Assembly (NCBI RefSeq): GCF_002483225.1
Contig: NZ_DLHL01000003.1
Coordinates: forward strand, 62,001 to 126,000
Direction of reading: 5' to 3'
From: Gemmatimonas sp. UBA7669
Lineage (GTDB): Bacteria; Gemmatimonadota; Gemmatimonadetes; Gemmatimonadales; Gemmatimonadaceae
DNA: 64,000 bases
Shown: positions 35,692-44,931 of the stretch, piece by piece
Position numbering within the stretch: position 1 is the first letter of the stretch
How the letters are laid out: every line of letters starts with the position of its first letter
Made by a program: the position numbers and the translations under genes
The notes under the pieces: model-generated
Databases searched by the model: none
Seen by the model: the letters and a program-made list of their open reading frames with translations, nothing else
Told to the model about the DNA's origin: nothing

Positions 35692-37479
35692 ATGGCCACA
35701 CTCCCAACACTCGCATCCGGCGTCCTGCTCGCCGCCCGCCTGCTACGGTTGACGCGGCATCGACTTCGCACGGTCGCGACATCGATTCTTCTCCAAGCGG
35801 GCATCCAGTTGCTCGCACTTCCAGTGCCACTGCTCACCAAGCAGCTGTTTGATCGGGCTTGGCCGGCGCGGGATGTTACCTATGCCCATCTGCTTGTCGC
35901 GGGTATCGCGGCGTTCTCTGCGGGTATCGCGTTCTTGTCGGCGCTCCGATCGTACGTTGGCCAGGTCTTGGCGACACGCCTGAGTGGCGAAATTGCACTC
36001 GCCTTCTTTGATCGACTTCAGCGAACGGACACGAGGATCCTCGACGGGCGGCAGTCAGGCGAAACGGTGAGTCGGTACGGCGATCTCCAGAAGGCGTTGG
36101 CGGCGGTGTTGGGCATGATTCAGACGCTCCTTTTGAGCGTCACCATGCTCGTTACGGCTCCTGCGCTGCTCTTCTGGCTCAACTGGCGCTTGGCGGTGCT
36201 GGCGGTCGTCGTCGTCCCCGTCAGTGCACTCTTGACTTACCTCATGGGCCGGATTGGCCGACGGTTGGCGCAAGCATCGGCAGAAGCGGGCGCCAACCTG
36301 TCAGCCGCGCGCTACGAGTCCGCTCTGACATTTCGAACCGTGCGAGTTGTGTCGGCTGAAGCGTGGATGCTCGATCGCGCGCGTGATGCGACGGAAGCGG
36401 CTCAACGCGCAGCGCTTCGACTGGCTGCGCTGAACAGCCTTCGAAGTTTCTTGGTCGCGGCAATTGCGGCGGCAGGCACAGCGCTCTTCTCTTGGGTTGG
36501 ATGGACGATGGTGGTGCGCGAGGAGCTTTCACTAGGGGCGTTCATGGCGTTCACCGCCTACCTTGGCCTGATGGCGGGGCCATTTGGACAGTTGCTTGGC
36601 TTGGTCGATTCGATGCAGGAGGCGGCTGTCGCTCTCTCACGATTCTTTGAATACTACGACGCACCAGTCGACTCGGACGCGGATACGCCGACTGGGATGG
36701 CGGAACTGCACTCGCGGGCAGCCAATACGATTGTGCTCGAGAACGTTAGTTTCGGTTACCGCACAGGCGCCTGGGTTCTGCGAGCCCAAAGCATGCGCGT
36801 GCCGGCGGGGGCACTGGCGGCACTCGTCGGTCCGAGCGGTGCAGGCAAGTCGACGATTCTTCGACTTGTAGCTCGGCTGTACGCTCCGCAATCTGGACGG
36901 GTCGTGGTGGGAGGCCTCGACCTTGCGCATGACGCCTTGCACTACGCACGCCGTTCGATGGGCATCGTACTGCAGGAGGGGGGGATGGTGGCTGGCTCCG
37001 TGCGCGACAATATCCTCATGGGACGTAACCACTTGAGCGAGGTCGCCATCGAGCAAGCACTGGAGGCAACCGATCTCATCGACCTAGTTCAGTCCCTGCC
37101 GGCGGGCTTGGACACTCAGGTTTCCGAAGCGGGAATGTCGCTGTCAGGCGGGCAGCGTCAACGTCTTGCGATCGCACGCGCAATTGCTGGCGGACCACCC
37201 ATCCTCGTGTTTGACGAGGCGACCTCAGGCCTCGATCCGCACACGGAGCATGTTGTGCTGACGCGGATTCGGGGCGCGTACCCATTGACGACAATGCTGA
37301 TCGCAACGCATCGTGAGACCATCGCCCATCTCGCTGATCAAGTTTATTGGGTCGGCGGGGCACAGATTCGCGGTGGCCAGAGCCACTCTGTGATGATCGA
37401 GACTGATTCGGCGTATCGCGAGTTCTGGGGGTACGGAGCCCCGCAGGAGCGTTCTCTGGCTTCCTTAGCGCGCCAATGA
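35692..37479 (+). CDS. ABC exporter (fused membrane and ATPase domains) without peptidase domain
   Basis: ATG 35692 is preferred over GTG 35671 (595 aa). Six TM segments are seen in residues about 10-310. The ATPase domain has Walker A VGPSGAGKSTILRL, the Q-loop, signature LSGGQRQRLAIARAI, Walker B PILVFDEATSGLDP and an H-loop (IATHRETIAHL). All catalytic residues are intact. It would export the modified peptide or a cofactor. It overlaps the HlyD-like gene by 4 bp, so the two are coupled. The C39 domain it lacks is supplied by the separate protein at 39.1-41.2 kb. Confidence 0.92.
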   Translation: MATLPTLASGVLLAARLLRLTRHRLRTVATSILLQAGIQLLALPVPLLTKQLFDRAWPARDVTYAHLLVAGIAAFSAGIAFLSALRSYVGQVLATRLSGEIALAFFDRLQRTDTRILDGRQSGETVSRYGDLQKALAAVLGMIQTLLLSVTMLVTAPALLFWLNWRLAVLAVVVVPVSALLTYLMGRIGRRLAQASAEAGANLSAARYESALTFRTVRVVSAEAWMLDRARDATEAAQRAALRLAALNSLRSFLVAAIAAAGTALFSWVGWTMVVREELSLGAFMAFTAYLGLMAGPFGQLLGLVDSMQEAAVALSRFFEYYDAPVDSDADTPTGMAELHSRAANTIVLENVSFGYRTGAWVLRAQSMRVPAGALAALVGPSGAGKSTILRLVARLYAPQSGRVVVGGLDLAHDALHYARRSMGIVLQEGGMVAGSVRDNILMGRNHLSEVAIEQALEATDLIDLVQSLPAGLDTQVSEAGMSLSGGQRQRLAIARAIAGGPPILVFDEATSGLDPHTEHVVLTRIRGAYPLTTMLIATHRETIAHLADQVYWVGGAQIRGGQSHSVMIETDSAYREFWGYGAPQERSLASLARQ

Positions 37480-38624
37480 CTGACGCTCCACATGCGCGCT
37501 ATCTGCTATCGGACGAGCACGTCCCATTCCATCGTGTCGTTTCACGCCCGATCCGCATAGCGCTGGGCACGGTCGCGCTCTCAATGGTCGTTGCTGCCAT
37601 ATTCATCGCGAAGGCGACAGGTACTCGTGTAATCGTCGCGATTGGGGTCCTTGAGCCGGCGCAGCTCGAGTTGGTGCGCACGCCAGTACGTGGGCGCGTC
37701 GAGGCCCTGCTCGTTGCGGATGGCGATTCGGTCCACCGGGGCCAGATCGTGGCGCTACTTGAATCCTCCGCACAGCGCAACGCGGTCGAGCGCCTACGCC
37801 GTACGGTGCGGCAGCGCGTGCTCGAGCATCAAATGTCGCGGCGCGCGGCCGAGTTCGACCAGATTCGTTCTTGGGAACAGGCTGTCCAAGCGCGGGTGGA
37901 GCTCGCACAGGCGCGGAGTATGTTGCTAACTACGCTGGTCGATTTTGGCGATCCCCGGCCGATTGATTCGGTCTTGGTCGATCCGAATGCCTTGCCAGTC
38001 CGCATAGAGAGCGCTCGCGGAGCAGTCGTCGCAGCGGCATCACGGCTTCGGTCGGCACTCAACGACTCCGGTCGCTTCGCGCTGCAACGCGACGAAGAGG
38101 TACGACAGTCGCTCGAGCTGGCGAGCTTGCAGGCGGAGGTCCAAGAGCAGGAGGACCAATTGCGCCGATTGACACTGCGAGCGGCCACTAGCGGCGTGGT
38201 GATGGGTTCTCGCCTTGACGGTCTGCTAGGCGCCATGGTTGACGAAGGCGACATTCTCCTGAGTGTAGCGAGTAGATCGAAATGGGAGGTTCGCACCTAC
38301 GTCCGCGAACAGGATGTGCCTGCGATTCGGATCGGGCAATCTGTCACTCTAGAGATTCCGTGGGAGTCGACAGTGCAGGCGCGCCCGTTGCGTGGGCAGG
38401 TGATCGCGGTCGCGACGGCACCCATGGTCCGCAGTGATCAAAGAGCTGGTCTAGAGCTTGAGAACCCTGCGGACCCACGTTACTTGGTGCGTATTGCACT
38501 ACGCACACCACCACGCAGCGGAAGTGGGGAGACCTTAGCTCCCGGGTCCAGCATGCGGGCACATATCGTGGGGCGTCGTAGGTCCCTAGCCCGAGTGATC
38601 CTCGATCAGCTAGGGGGTCGCTAA
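37476..38624 (+). CDS. HlyD-family membrane fusion protein
   Basis: 382 aa. One N-terminal membrane helix lies around residues 28-48 (IALGTVALSMVVAAIFIAKA). A biotinyl-lipoyl-like segment follows (RTPVRGRVEALLVADGDSVH), then a long coiled coil (residues about 100-230) and the second lipoyl half (ATSGVVMGSRLDGLLGAMVD). The C-terminal beta-barrel contains IRIGQSVTLEIPW. Such adaptors bridge an ABC exporter to an outer-membrane channel. The ATGA overlap with the exporter gene shows they act together. Export across two membranes fits a diderm host. Confidence 0.9.
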   Translation: MTDAPHARYLLSDEHVPFHRVVSRPIRIALGTVALSMVVAAIFIAKATGTRVIVAIGVLEPAQLELVRTPVRGRVEALLVADGDSVHRGQIVALLESSAQRNAVERLRRTVRQRVLEHQMSRRAAEFDQIRSWEQAVQARVELAQARSMLLTTLVDFGDPRPIDSVLVDPNALPVRIESARGAVVAAASRLRSALNDSGRFALQRDEEVRQSLELASLQAEVQEQEDQLRRLTLRAATSGVVMGSRLDGLLGAMVDEGDILLSVASRSKWEVRTYVREQDVPAIRIGQSVTLEIPWESTVQARPLRGQVIAVATAPMVRSDQRAGLELENPADPRYLVRIALRTPPRSGSGETLAPGSSMRAHIVGRRRSLARVILDQLGGR

Positions 38625-38639
38625 GTGTAGATGTTAAAG

Positions 38640-38945
38640 AGGTTGGTCCCAAGGGATGGGAGTTGCAAGTTGAGATTGCCGAGGAGATCCCTCGTAATCG
38701 CCAGAGCCCATATGAAGATCCACAAAAATGCCTACTTCACACCGTTGGCGCGATACGAAGTTGTGACCCGCGTGGAGGCGGGCCAGTCACAGGGGACGAT
38801 TGCCGCAGCGCTGGGCGTCTGGCGCGAGGCTGTAAACATGTGGTACCGCCGCGTGTTACAGGCGGCCGAGCCTGCGCAGGCAGCGCCCGACCGCTCTTCG
38901 CGGCTGCAGACGTCGACGACGCGCATGCGGCGGCCATCACCAATA
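38640..38945 (+). mobile_element. IS481-like insertion sequence remnant, copy B
   Basis: ATG 38712 starts MKIHKNAYFTPLARYEVVTR, then AAALGVWREAVNMWYRR, the same N-terminal HTH type as copy A. It ends after 77 codons with no catalytic domain. The upstream about 60 bp resemble those before copy A. The rest of the 38.6-39.1 kb gap holds no supported gene. Confidence 0.68.
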
Positions 38946-39148
38946 TGAGATTGTATAGAGTCACCAAGCCGAACTGCGCACGTGAGAGCTTATTGCGAGG
39001 CCCGCGTTGACCTCGTACTGGCGCACCCGCGCGCTCGATGACTACCTGCTTTTCCAGTATCTCCGACGACGCTTAAGCAGCTTGATCAACCTTCCCCCCG
39101 CCTCCAGCCTGCCTGCTCCGCTGTGATCAACGCACTTAGCAACTAGAG

Positions 39149-41194
39149 CTAACCGACCAGCGGGGGTGTCATGTCGCTCTTCTGACGGTTTCGTTCCCCG
39201 TTGGCGCCGCTTCCGGCACCCGAGTACTGGAAGTGATGATCAGCGCCGTCGGCGAGGGCGGGGTCGGTAGTCACGGTAACCACGACTGGGACAGCCGCTC
39301 GAAGTGCTTTGAAGTATTCACAACGCGTTGTAGCCGATACGTCGCGAAAGAGGTCGTCGCAGACCAGTACCGTCGGACGATAGGCAAGCGCACGGGCGAC
39401 GCGAACAAAGTCTTGCACCGAGATCGGAACCTGCTCCATGCGCATTCTGCTCACCGTCTCGGAGGGGATCTCCAGCGCCAAGGCAATGCCTGATGCTTCA
39501 AGAGCATCCACGATCCGGTGTTCCTCAAGCGGCCACGGACCATACCGAATGTTGTCGGCCACCGTGCCAGGAAAGAGCAGGCTTCGCGACGAGGCAGCGA
39601 AAGCGTGTGCACCTACCTCTGTTGTCGTAGATCCAGTGTTCTTGGCGTCGCCCCAAGTGAGCGGGTCGCCGTCTCCGTCGGTGAGCGGTTCAGCTAGAAG
39701 GAAATCAACATACCGAGTGCCCTCCAACGCCGAGACAGCGGTGATGGCCCACCACAGACCATGGCGGACATGAGGTGTATCTCTGGCTGGCAATGGGTGG
39801 ACGGCGAGGTCACGCAGCAGTTGTGCGATCAAAGTCGCATCAGGTGGTGGCGGTTGCCCAGGGGCACCGCTGTGCGACTGTAAAGCGGCACCCCGGCCGA
39901 GTTCGTGGAGCGTCTCATCTGCCAATCTCTCAGGAGCCCCGACGTCGTTCACGCCACCGTTCCCACTTAGGCGGGATGACATAGACTGCCAAGTCGCAGC
40001 AAGCACAAGGTAGGCGCTGAAGGCTGCGGCCCCTGTAGCGACCGCAGCACGGCCTGTCCCAAGTTCGACGAGCATTCGTGCCGCGAACTGCATCCCCACA
40101 AAGGTGGTTGCGATGCTGATGGCGTACGCCGCGCCACGCCCCAAGCGTAGGAGTCGCTGGGTCTGCCGGTACGTGCTGTACAGGGGCAGCCACCGAGCAG
40201 CTAGCCAAGCCGCCGCGCGTGCGGTGCGCAGACTCCAGTCATGGTGCAAGTGCGTGGAAAGCAGGTGTGCGCTCGCGCGGTGCGCGATCGCCGCCCGGGC
40301 GTGCGCGGCCGAAACCAAGACAGGCAGGAACACGAGCAGCAGTGATACTGCGAGCAGACCGACCACCATGGGGCCGAGAGTTGCAAGCCCGAGTAGCGCA
40401 GTCCCTGACAGCCACAAAGCCGTCGGTGAGGCTGAATCGCGATGGAGTTGCAGTGCCGCGCGCGTGGCCCCGTTGTGTGCCGCCGCAACAGCATCCAATG
40501 TCGTTCGGTGTCGTCCGGTACGAAGGTCGCGAAGGAGAAACATTGGATGCGGTATGTCCGCCCCTTGTGAGAACCAAGCCGCTAGCACGGACACAGCGAC
40601 CTCCCGAGTCATCGCTAGGAGTGCGCACGTGAGTCCCGCGACGATCCAGAGATGGCTTGGTGTGTCGCGCGCTACCGTCGGCAGCAAGGGCGCAGTCAAA
40701 TAGGCTGTCCCGTAGATTCCAACTACTGCTGCCGCGATCGCCCCGCCCCCTCGCGCGTGGCGCATGAGGCGAGCGCGCCACACGCGCGTACGTCGGCGCG
40801 GCGTGCGGGCGAACGACAATGCGATACCCGATGTCGCTCTCCAGAACTCGTCGCGGCTGAGTCGAATGCGGCCCGCCGCTGGGTCTACAATGTCAATAAC
40901 ATCATGGCGATACCTTTCGAGCACCACGAAGTGAGCGTCCCGCCAGTGAAGAATCATTGGAGTGGCGATCGCGCGGACGTTCACTTGCGGCCCGAAATGG
41001 ACGCCCTCGGCGAACAAGCCATACTGCCGGCCGATATCCACCAGCTGCAGCGCGCTCAGGCCGTGTGGTCCGACAGGTTGCCCTCGATAAAGTTCTGCGC
41101 GTGACAGCGGCACGCCGTAGTACTCTGCAATCATGCAGAGGCAGGCTAAGCCACAATCGCGATCGGACCGCTGACGGATCGCTGTTATTGACAT
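39149..41194 (-). CDS. C39 peptidase / ABC exporter-like protein with degenerate ATPase domain
   Basis: ATG 41194 has GGTGAG upstream; GTG 41203 is an alternative start. The 681-aa protein has an intact N-terminal C39 cysteine peptidase: Cys14 in RQRSDRDCGLACLCMIAEYY, His88 in WRDAHFVVLERY and Asp104 in IDIVDPAAGRI. Several TM helices follow (residues about 150-400). The C-terminal part is ABC-ATPase-like but lacks a Walker A GxxGxGKS/T. The LSGGQ position reads VPISVQDFVRVARALA, and the Walker B end is LVCDDLF instead of DE. It probably cleaves the GG leader but cannot power transport itself, and may work with the intact exporter at 35.7 kb. It overlaps the upstream 62-aa ORF by 10 bp. Confidence 0.85.
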   Translation of the reverse strand: MSITAIRQRSDRDCGLACLCMIAEYYGVPLSRAELYRGQPVGPHGLSALQLVDIGRQYGLFAEGVHFGPQVNVRAIATPMILHWRDAHFVVLERYRHDVIDIVDPAAGRIRLSRDEFWRATSGIALSFARTPRRRTRVWRARLMRHARGGGAIAAAVVGIYGTAYLTAPLLPTVARDTPSHLWIVAGLTCALLAMTREVAVSVLAAWFSQGADIPHPMFLLRDLRTGRHRTTLDAVAAAHNGATRAALQLHRDSASPTALWLSGTALLGLATLGPMVVGLLAVSLLLVFLPVLVSAAHARAAIAHRASAHLLSTHLHHDWSLRTARAAAWLAARWLPLYSTYRQTQRLLRLGRGAAYAISIATTFVGMQFAARMLVELGTGRAAVATGAAAFSAYLVLAATWQSMSSRLSGNGGVNDVGAPERLADETLHELGRGAALQSHSGAPGQPPPPDATLIAQLLRDLAVHPLPARDTPHVRHGLWWAITAVSALEGTRYVDFLLAEPLTDGDGDPLTWGDAKNTGSTTTEVGAHAFAASSRSLLFPGTVADNIRYGPWPLEEHRIVDALEASGIALALEIPSETVSRMRMEQVPISVQDFVRVARALAYRPTVLVCDDLFRDVSATTRCEYFKALRAAVPVVVTVTTDPALADGADHHFQYSGAGSGANGERNRQKSDMTPPLVG

Positions 41195-41373
41195 GCGGAA
41201 CACTCACCGCACGTCCGCGATAGGCTGGCGCGCAATTTCGCATCGCGCGCGACACTTCTTCGAACGGTGGAACGTCGTGAAGAGACCGTGGTAGGGCTGC
41301 AAAACGCCACGCCGACCGGCACCATCCGAACCGATCTGTCCACCGATGCGGAGCTCTCAGGCAGTCGCGTCAT
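41185..41373 (-). CDS. 62-aa small protein, translationally coupled on both sides
   Basis: ATG 41373 overlaps the stop of the esterase-like gene (ATGA). The TAA (41187-41185) lies inside the start of the C39 peptidase gene. Both overlaps argue for translation. The product is Arg/Ser-rich, starts MTRLPESSASVDRSVRMVP and ends SRTCGECSACQ with three Cys. It could be a second, unusual precursor or a small accessory protein. No GG leader site or lanthipeptide box is visible, and no family is recognised. Confidence 0.5.
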   Translation of the reverse strand: MTRLPESSASVDRSVRMVPVGVAFCSPTTVSSRRSTVRRSVARDAKLRASLSRTCGECSACQ

Positions 41374-43187
41374 CGGATCGGTTTGCTTGCCGTGCTCTGA
41401 TCGACAAACAGCAAAGCGTCAAAGGCGGGCGCGAGTCGGTAGCTCTGAAACCCGGGCTCGGCCGCGCGGGTGCCGAGACGGCGCATGTCATGAACTGCGC
41501 GGAACCAAGGGAATGTGCGATCCGATGCCGCGGCGCGCGCGTTAAGTATCGCGACCGGTATGCCCGCCGCGTGTAGCGCATGTTCGATCGACCCAGGCAG
41601 CGCAGCCGACAACGAAAAGGCGCGGTGCTCGTTGAGAGCATCGGCCAGGTAGGTGCCGCTGAACGTCGCGGTGCCGATCACCACAACCGTCTCGGCGCCA
41701 AGACGGGAAAGATACGCGGTGGTCGAGTTTCCGACGCGCTCGACGTGTGAGTGGTGCGCCCACAAGATCGTACGACCTGGCCGACCAAGATGCCGCTGCG
41801 CCCATCGCACATTCACCGCCATAATGCTGTCGCGCAAACGGTTGCTTGAAAGTGGGTTCAATCGTTGCCGTGCCGCTTGCAAAACCAAGTCGGCGTAGTG
41901 CGCACCCCATGGCACTCGCCCGCCATCGCGGGGCTTTTCGTTGAGAAGTCGTGCCCCCTGCTCCGCCAGTTTCGCCCACTGCTGCATGTCGGCCGCGCGC
42001 GGCGAGCCGTAGGCGCCTACGCCGCGCAATATTGTGCGGATCTGCGCGTATACTGCAGTCGCTTGTGTCCGGGCGGGCTCTGCCAAAGTCGACGCCGCGG
42101 CCATGGCCGAGTCCACAGCAAGGGTTGGATCCTGCGAGTCCATACCAAAAAGGACGATATCAATACGTTTGGTGCGTTGCAGATCCCGTAGGCGCTGGAG
42201 GACACGGACGAACTCCTCAGTTTGCCATGACCACATGCCGAGCGAACGAACGAGCGCTTGCGGATTTCCAACTCCGTCTCGAACGTAGGCGTTGAGACGT
42301 TGGACAACGCCAAAGTTCGCCTCAAGTCCGACCTTGGTGAACGATCGGTGTTCGAGCAAGTACGAGAGAACTTGTGCATGCACTTGCTGAAACTCTGTGG
42401 TACCATGGATCCCATCGCCCAGCGCAACCACTCCGGCGCCAGTGATAATTCGGTCAAGTTGCCTCGCCGCACCTTCGGTCAGTGGTTCACCTTGCAGCGG
42501 AAAAGGGGTTAAGTGTTGTCTGAGGCGTAGCACGTCAGCCGGGGAAGGAGCGCGTGATGCAATCAACTGATCGAGCGACTGCCCGCCTATGGCGACCTCC
42601 AAGGCGTCCGCATGCACATCGCCCGGGCCGGTCCGCCACAGTCCAACAACGACGCTAGCATCGCTCGCGCGGATGGGGATCGAAACGGAGACGTCCCGCC
42701 ACTCCGCCGTGCGCTGCGCAAGCTGCTGAACCGCGATGCGGTCACTAGGAGCGCTGAGCGGACGCGGGCCGACCCCGGTCCAGACGACCAAGCTGACTGT
42801 GCCGTCGGCTCCGGGTGCCCACCGCAGCTTGGCCGAAAAACGAAGGAGTTTCCCAGCCATCCCCTGTGTCGAGAGGCGCTGGTAGACCATTACGGTGTCC
42901 ATACGCCCCCCGTTAGCAGGAAGAGGTGCGAGAGTGGAAAGGCGTAGCCAGCAGTTCCCGTGCGCCGCTCGAAGTGTGGTACCCAGTTGCACACATTCAC
43001 GGCTGACAAAGGCCGGTGGTGCCGACGGTGCCCACGCGAATGCCGTTCGGGGCAACACGCCGCTTTCCCGCTCCATGCTCCCATTGAGAGCATCGGGGGA
43101 CTGCGCGATCAGTTGCGTTGCGCCGACGATCAGGGTTGCCAGAGCGCATGGCAGGGCGAAATAGGAAAGCCCGGAAGTGGACGGCAT
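41370..43187 (-). CDS. Secreted erythromycin-esterase-family protein
   Basis: From ATG 43187 the 605-aa protein starts with a signal peptide (YFALPCALATLIVGATQLIA then QSPD). A beta-rich N-terminal domain follows (residues about 30-215), then the erythromycin esterase fold: VVALGDGIHGTTEFQQVHAQ, KVGLEANFGVVQRLNAYV, LGMWSWQTEEFVRVLQRLRD, IVLFGMDSQDP and ILWAHHSHVERVGN. The first motif has GDGIHG where characterised Ere enzymes have GE..HG, so a key acidic residue is Asp rather than Glu. The export signal places it outside the cytoplasm. The N-terminal extension is not typical. A role in processing or resistance towards the cluster product is only a guess. Confidence 0.82.
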   Translation of the reverse strand: MPSTSGLSYFALPCALATLIVGATQLIAQSPDALNGSMERESGVLPRTAFAWAPSAPPAFVSRECVQLGTTLRAAHGNCWLRLSTLAPLPANGGRMDTVMVYQRLSTQGMAGKLLRFSAKLRWAPGADGTVSLVVWTGVGPRPLSAPSDRIAVQQLAQRTAEWRDVSVSIPIRASDASVVVGLWRTGPGDVHADALEVAIGGQSLDQLIASRAPSPADVLRLRQHLTPFPLQGEPLTEGAARQLDRIITGAGVVALGDGIHGTTEFQQVHAQVLSYLLEHRSFTKVGLEANFGVVQRLNAYVRDGVGNPQALVRSLGMWSWQTEEFVRVLQRLRDLQRTKRIDIVLFGMDSQDPTLAVDSAMAAASTLAEPARTQATAVYAQIRTILRGVGAYGSPRAADMQQWAKLAEQGARLLNEKPRDGGRVPWGAHYADLVLQAARQRLNPLSSNRLRDSIMAVNVRWAQRHLGRPGRTILWAHHSHVERVGNSTTAYLSRLGAETVVVIGTATFSGTYLADALNEHRAFSLSAALPGSIEHALHAAGIPVAILNARAAASDRTFPWFRAVHDMRRLGTRAAEPGFQSYRLAPAFDALLFVDQSTASKPIR

Positions 43188-43821
43188 TTGGCGGTAGGTG
43201 AGTTGTATAGTGCTGAATACGGCAGATCCCAACGATCATCCAGTGGACAGTGATTGTCCACCTTCGGTGGCAACCAAGCGGCGACAACCACTCATTGACA
43301 CTGCCGCATCTTGGTTCGGAGTGACCCCCCACGACTCTCGGGCCGAGTGCACCGTGCGATGCAAGATGCCCCTCTGAGGCACACCACAGGCAGCCACCAC
43401 AGCAAGTCAAGTCTAGCGGATCCACCCGTCTTACTCGATCTCACGTTGCGGCATGGTTGGCACGACGAGGGCGGCAAGGGAAAGCACATGGTTGAAGGCA
43501 TTCACGGAGAGGGAGAGCTGCAGCCGGCCATCGGTCCTACTGCGGCACAGGACGCTCTGAATGGTCCCACGGTCCAGGGGGGATGTTGAGGGCGCAATAG
43601 TGATCGCTGCCAGCTTTGGCTATTCCGTCAGGCGCGTGTGGCCGGCAAAGGGACCCCCTGCCGGAAGGTCAGCCCCGCCTCATCTACACAACAAAAGCCT
43701 CGACTCTGGAACCACCCTCTCCCAAAGACTTCCTCTCCTCGTCCCCCATATCGAAGTTCGAGAAAATGTCGTCAACATGTCCCGGTCACGGCGCGATGAG
43801 GAAACCGCAATACGCAAAGTC
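43188..43821. other. Intergenic stretch without a supported gene
   Basis: About 630 bp between the esterase-like and OmpA-like genes. Small frames exist on both strands, but none has a recognisable family, a good Shine-Dalgarno sequence or coupling to a neighbour. Confidence 0.5.
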
Positions 43822-44931
43822 TCACCTCGCGGTACCGAGCACGTACACCGTCACGCGCCGGTTTGCAGCCTGATCAGCACCAAACCTCGTGGTTGCCCCA
43901 AGCGCCGCGATGCTCACCTGGGCAGGCGGCACGTCATACTTCTCAAGGAGCCAGCGAGCCACCGCGTCGGCCCGAGCACGACTTAGCGCCGCGTTTCGCG
44001 AACGCGCGCCGCGCTGGTCAGCAGCACCGACAAGACTGAAGAGCACAGGTTGCCCACGATACTGGGCCAGTGCCGCGTCGAGTTGCAGTAGTTGTTGGGC
44101 ATTGGGCTCGGTCGCGGCCTCGTCGAACATAACCACCACGGTTGCCAGCGGCGTGTAAAGGTCGCGCAACGTCGGGCCTCGGAGTATTGCGAGCGCCCGA
44201 GCCACCGTGTCGACTCGTGCCTCGATGCGCACGAGTGCTTGCGCCACGCGGTCGGCCCCGTTTCCTCCCACATTACTACCGTCGGCGCCCGGGCGCGGCG
44301 CGCCGGCTAGTAAGACCCGCTGCTCCTCCATCATTGCCCGCAGCTCACTGAGAGACATAATGAGCGATGCGCGTTCCGGTCCTATCGTCGCTCGCAACGT
44401 TGCTATTTCGCGGCCAAGTGCGGCGAGTGCGTCTGCATCGCTGGAGCTGTGCTCGGGCCGCAGTTGAGACAGCAATCGTTCCATAGCCTGTACGAGCGCT
44501 GTGTCGCCTGCGGCGCGGGCAGCATCGCGGATGGTCAGGTACGCCTCCGGTGCCCCAGCGACGGCGAGCGCCTCCGCGAACTGCTCCGTCGTCAGCGCTC
44601 CGGCCGCCCTGAGTCCGCAGAGATTGCGCGTCATCACCAGTGACTTCCACGCTTCACTTGATATCTTGGCGTTCTCGACGGCGGTTAGGCGCGTGACCGG
44701 TTCTAGGCGGTTTCGGCGCTCCGTCACCTCGTACTTCTCGACGAAGATCGGGCGAAGGTTGGCGCAGACCCCGCTGTCTGCACCGAACGACTTTGGCCAG
44801 AGCCCGTCTATCCCGGCTTGGCGGTTGTGCCCGAAGAAGCATCCCTGCAAGACAATTGCGATCAGCGGTGTGAACACCGCGCGTGGGCGGCGCAAGCCGC
44901 AAAGCCACGCAAGGGATCCCCACCCGGTCAC
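43822..44931 (-). CDS. OmpA-like peptidoglycan-associated lipoprotein
   Basis: 369 aa. The N-terminus (AVFTPLIAIVLQGCFFGH) has a lipobox LQGC. The central part is helical. The C-terminal about 110 residues (TLRDLYTPLATVVVMFDEAA onward) match the OmpA_C fold, with LVGAADQRGARSRNAALSRA and ARADAVARWLLEKYDVP as its conserved arginine-rich helix and VSIAALGATTR near the end. OmpA_C domains bind peptidoglycan. It overlaps the upstream lipoprotein gene by 4 bp, suggesting a stable pair. Why it sits in the island is unclear. Confidence 0.82.
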   Translation of the reverse strand: MTGWGSLAWLCGLRRPRAVFTPLIAIVLQGCFFGHNRQAGIDGLWPKSFGADSGVCANLRPIFVEKYEVTERRNRLEPVTRLTAVENAKISSEAWKSLVMTRNLCGLRAAGALTTEQFAEALAVAGAPEAYLTIRDAARAAGDTALVQAMERLLSQLRPEHSSSDADALAALGREIATLRATIGPERASLIMSLSELRAMMEEQRVLLAGAPRPGADGSNVGGNGADRVAQALVRIEARVDTVARALAILRGPTLRDLYTPLATVVVMFDEAATEPNAQQLLQLDAALAQYRGQPVLFSLVGAADQRGARSRNAALSRARADAVARWLLEKYDVPPAQVSIAALGATTRFGADQAANRRVTVYVLGTAR

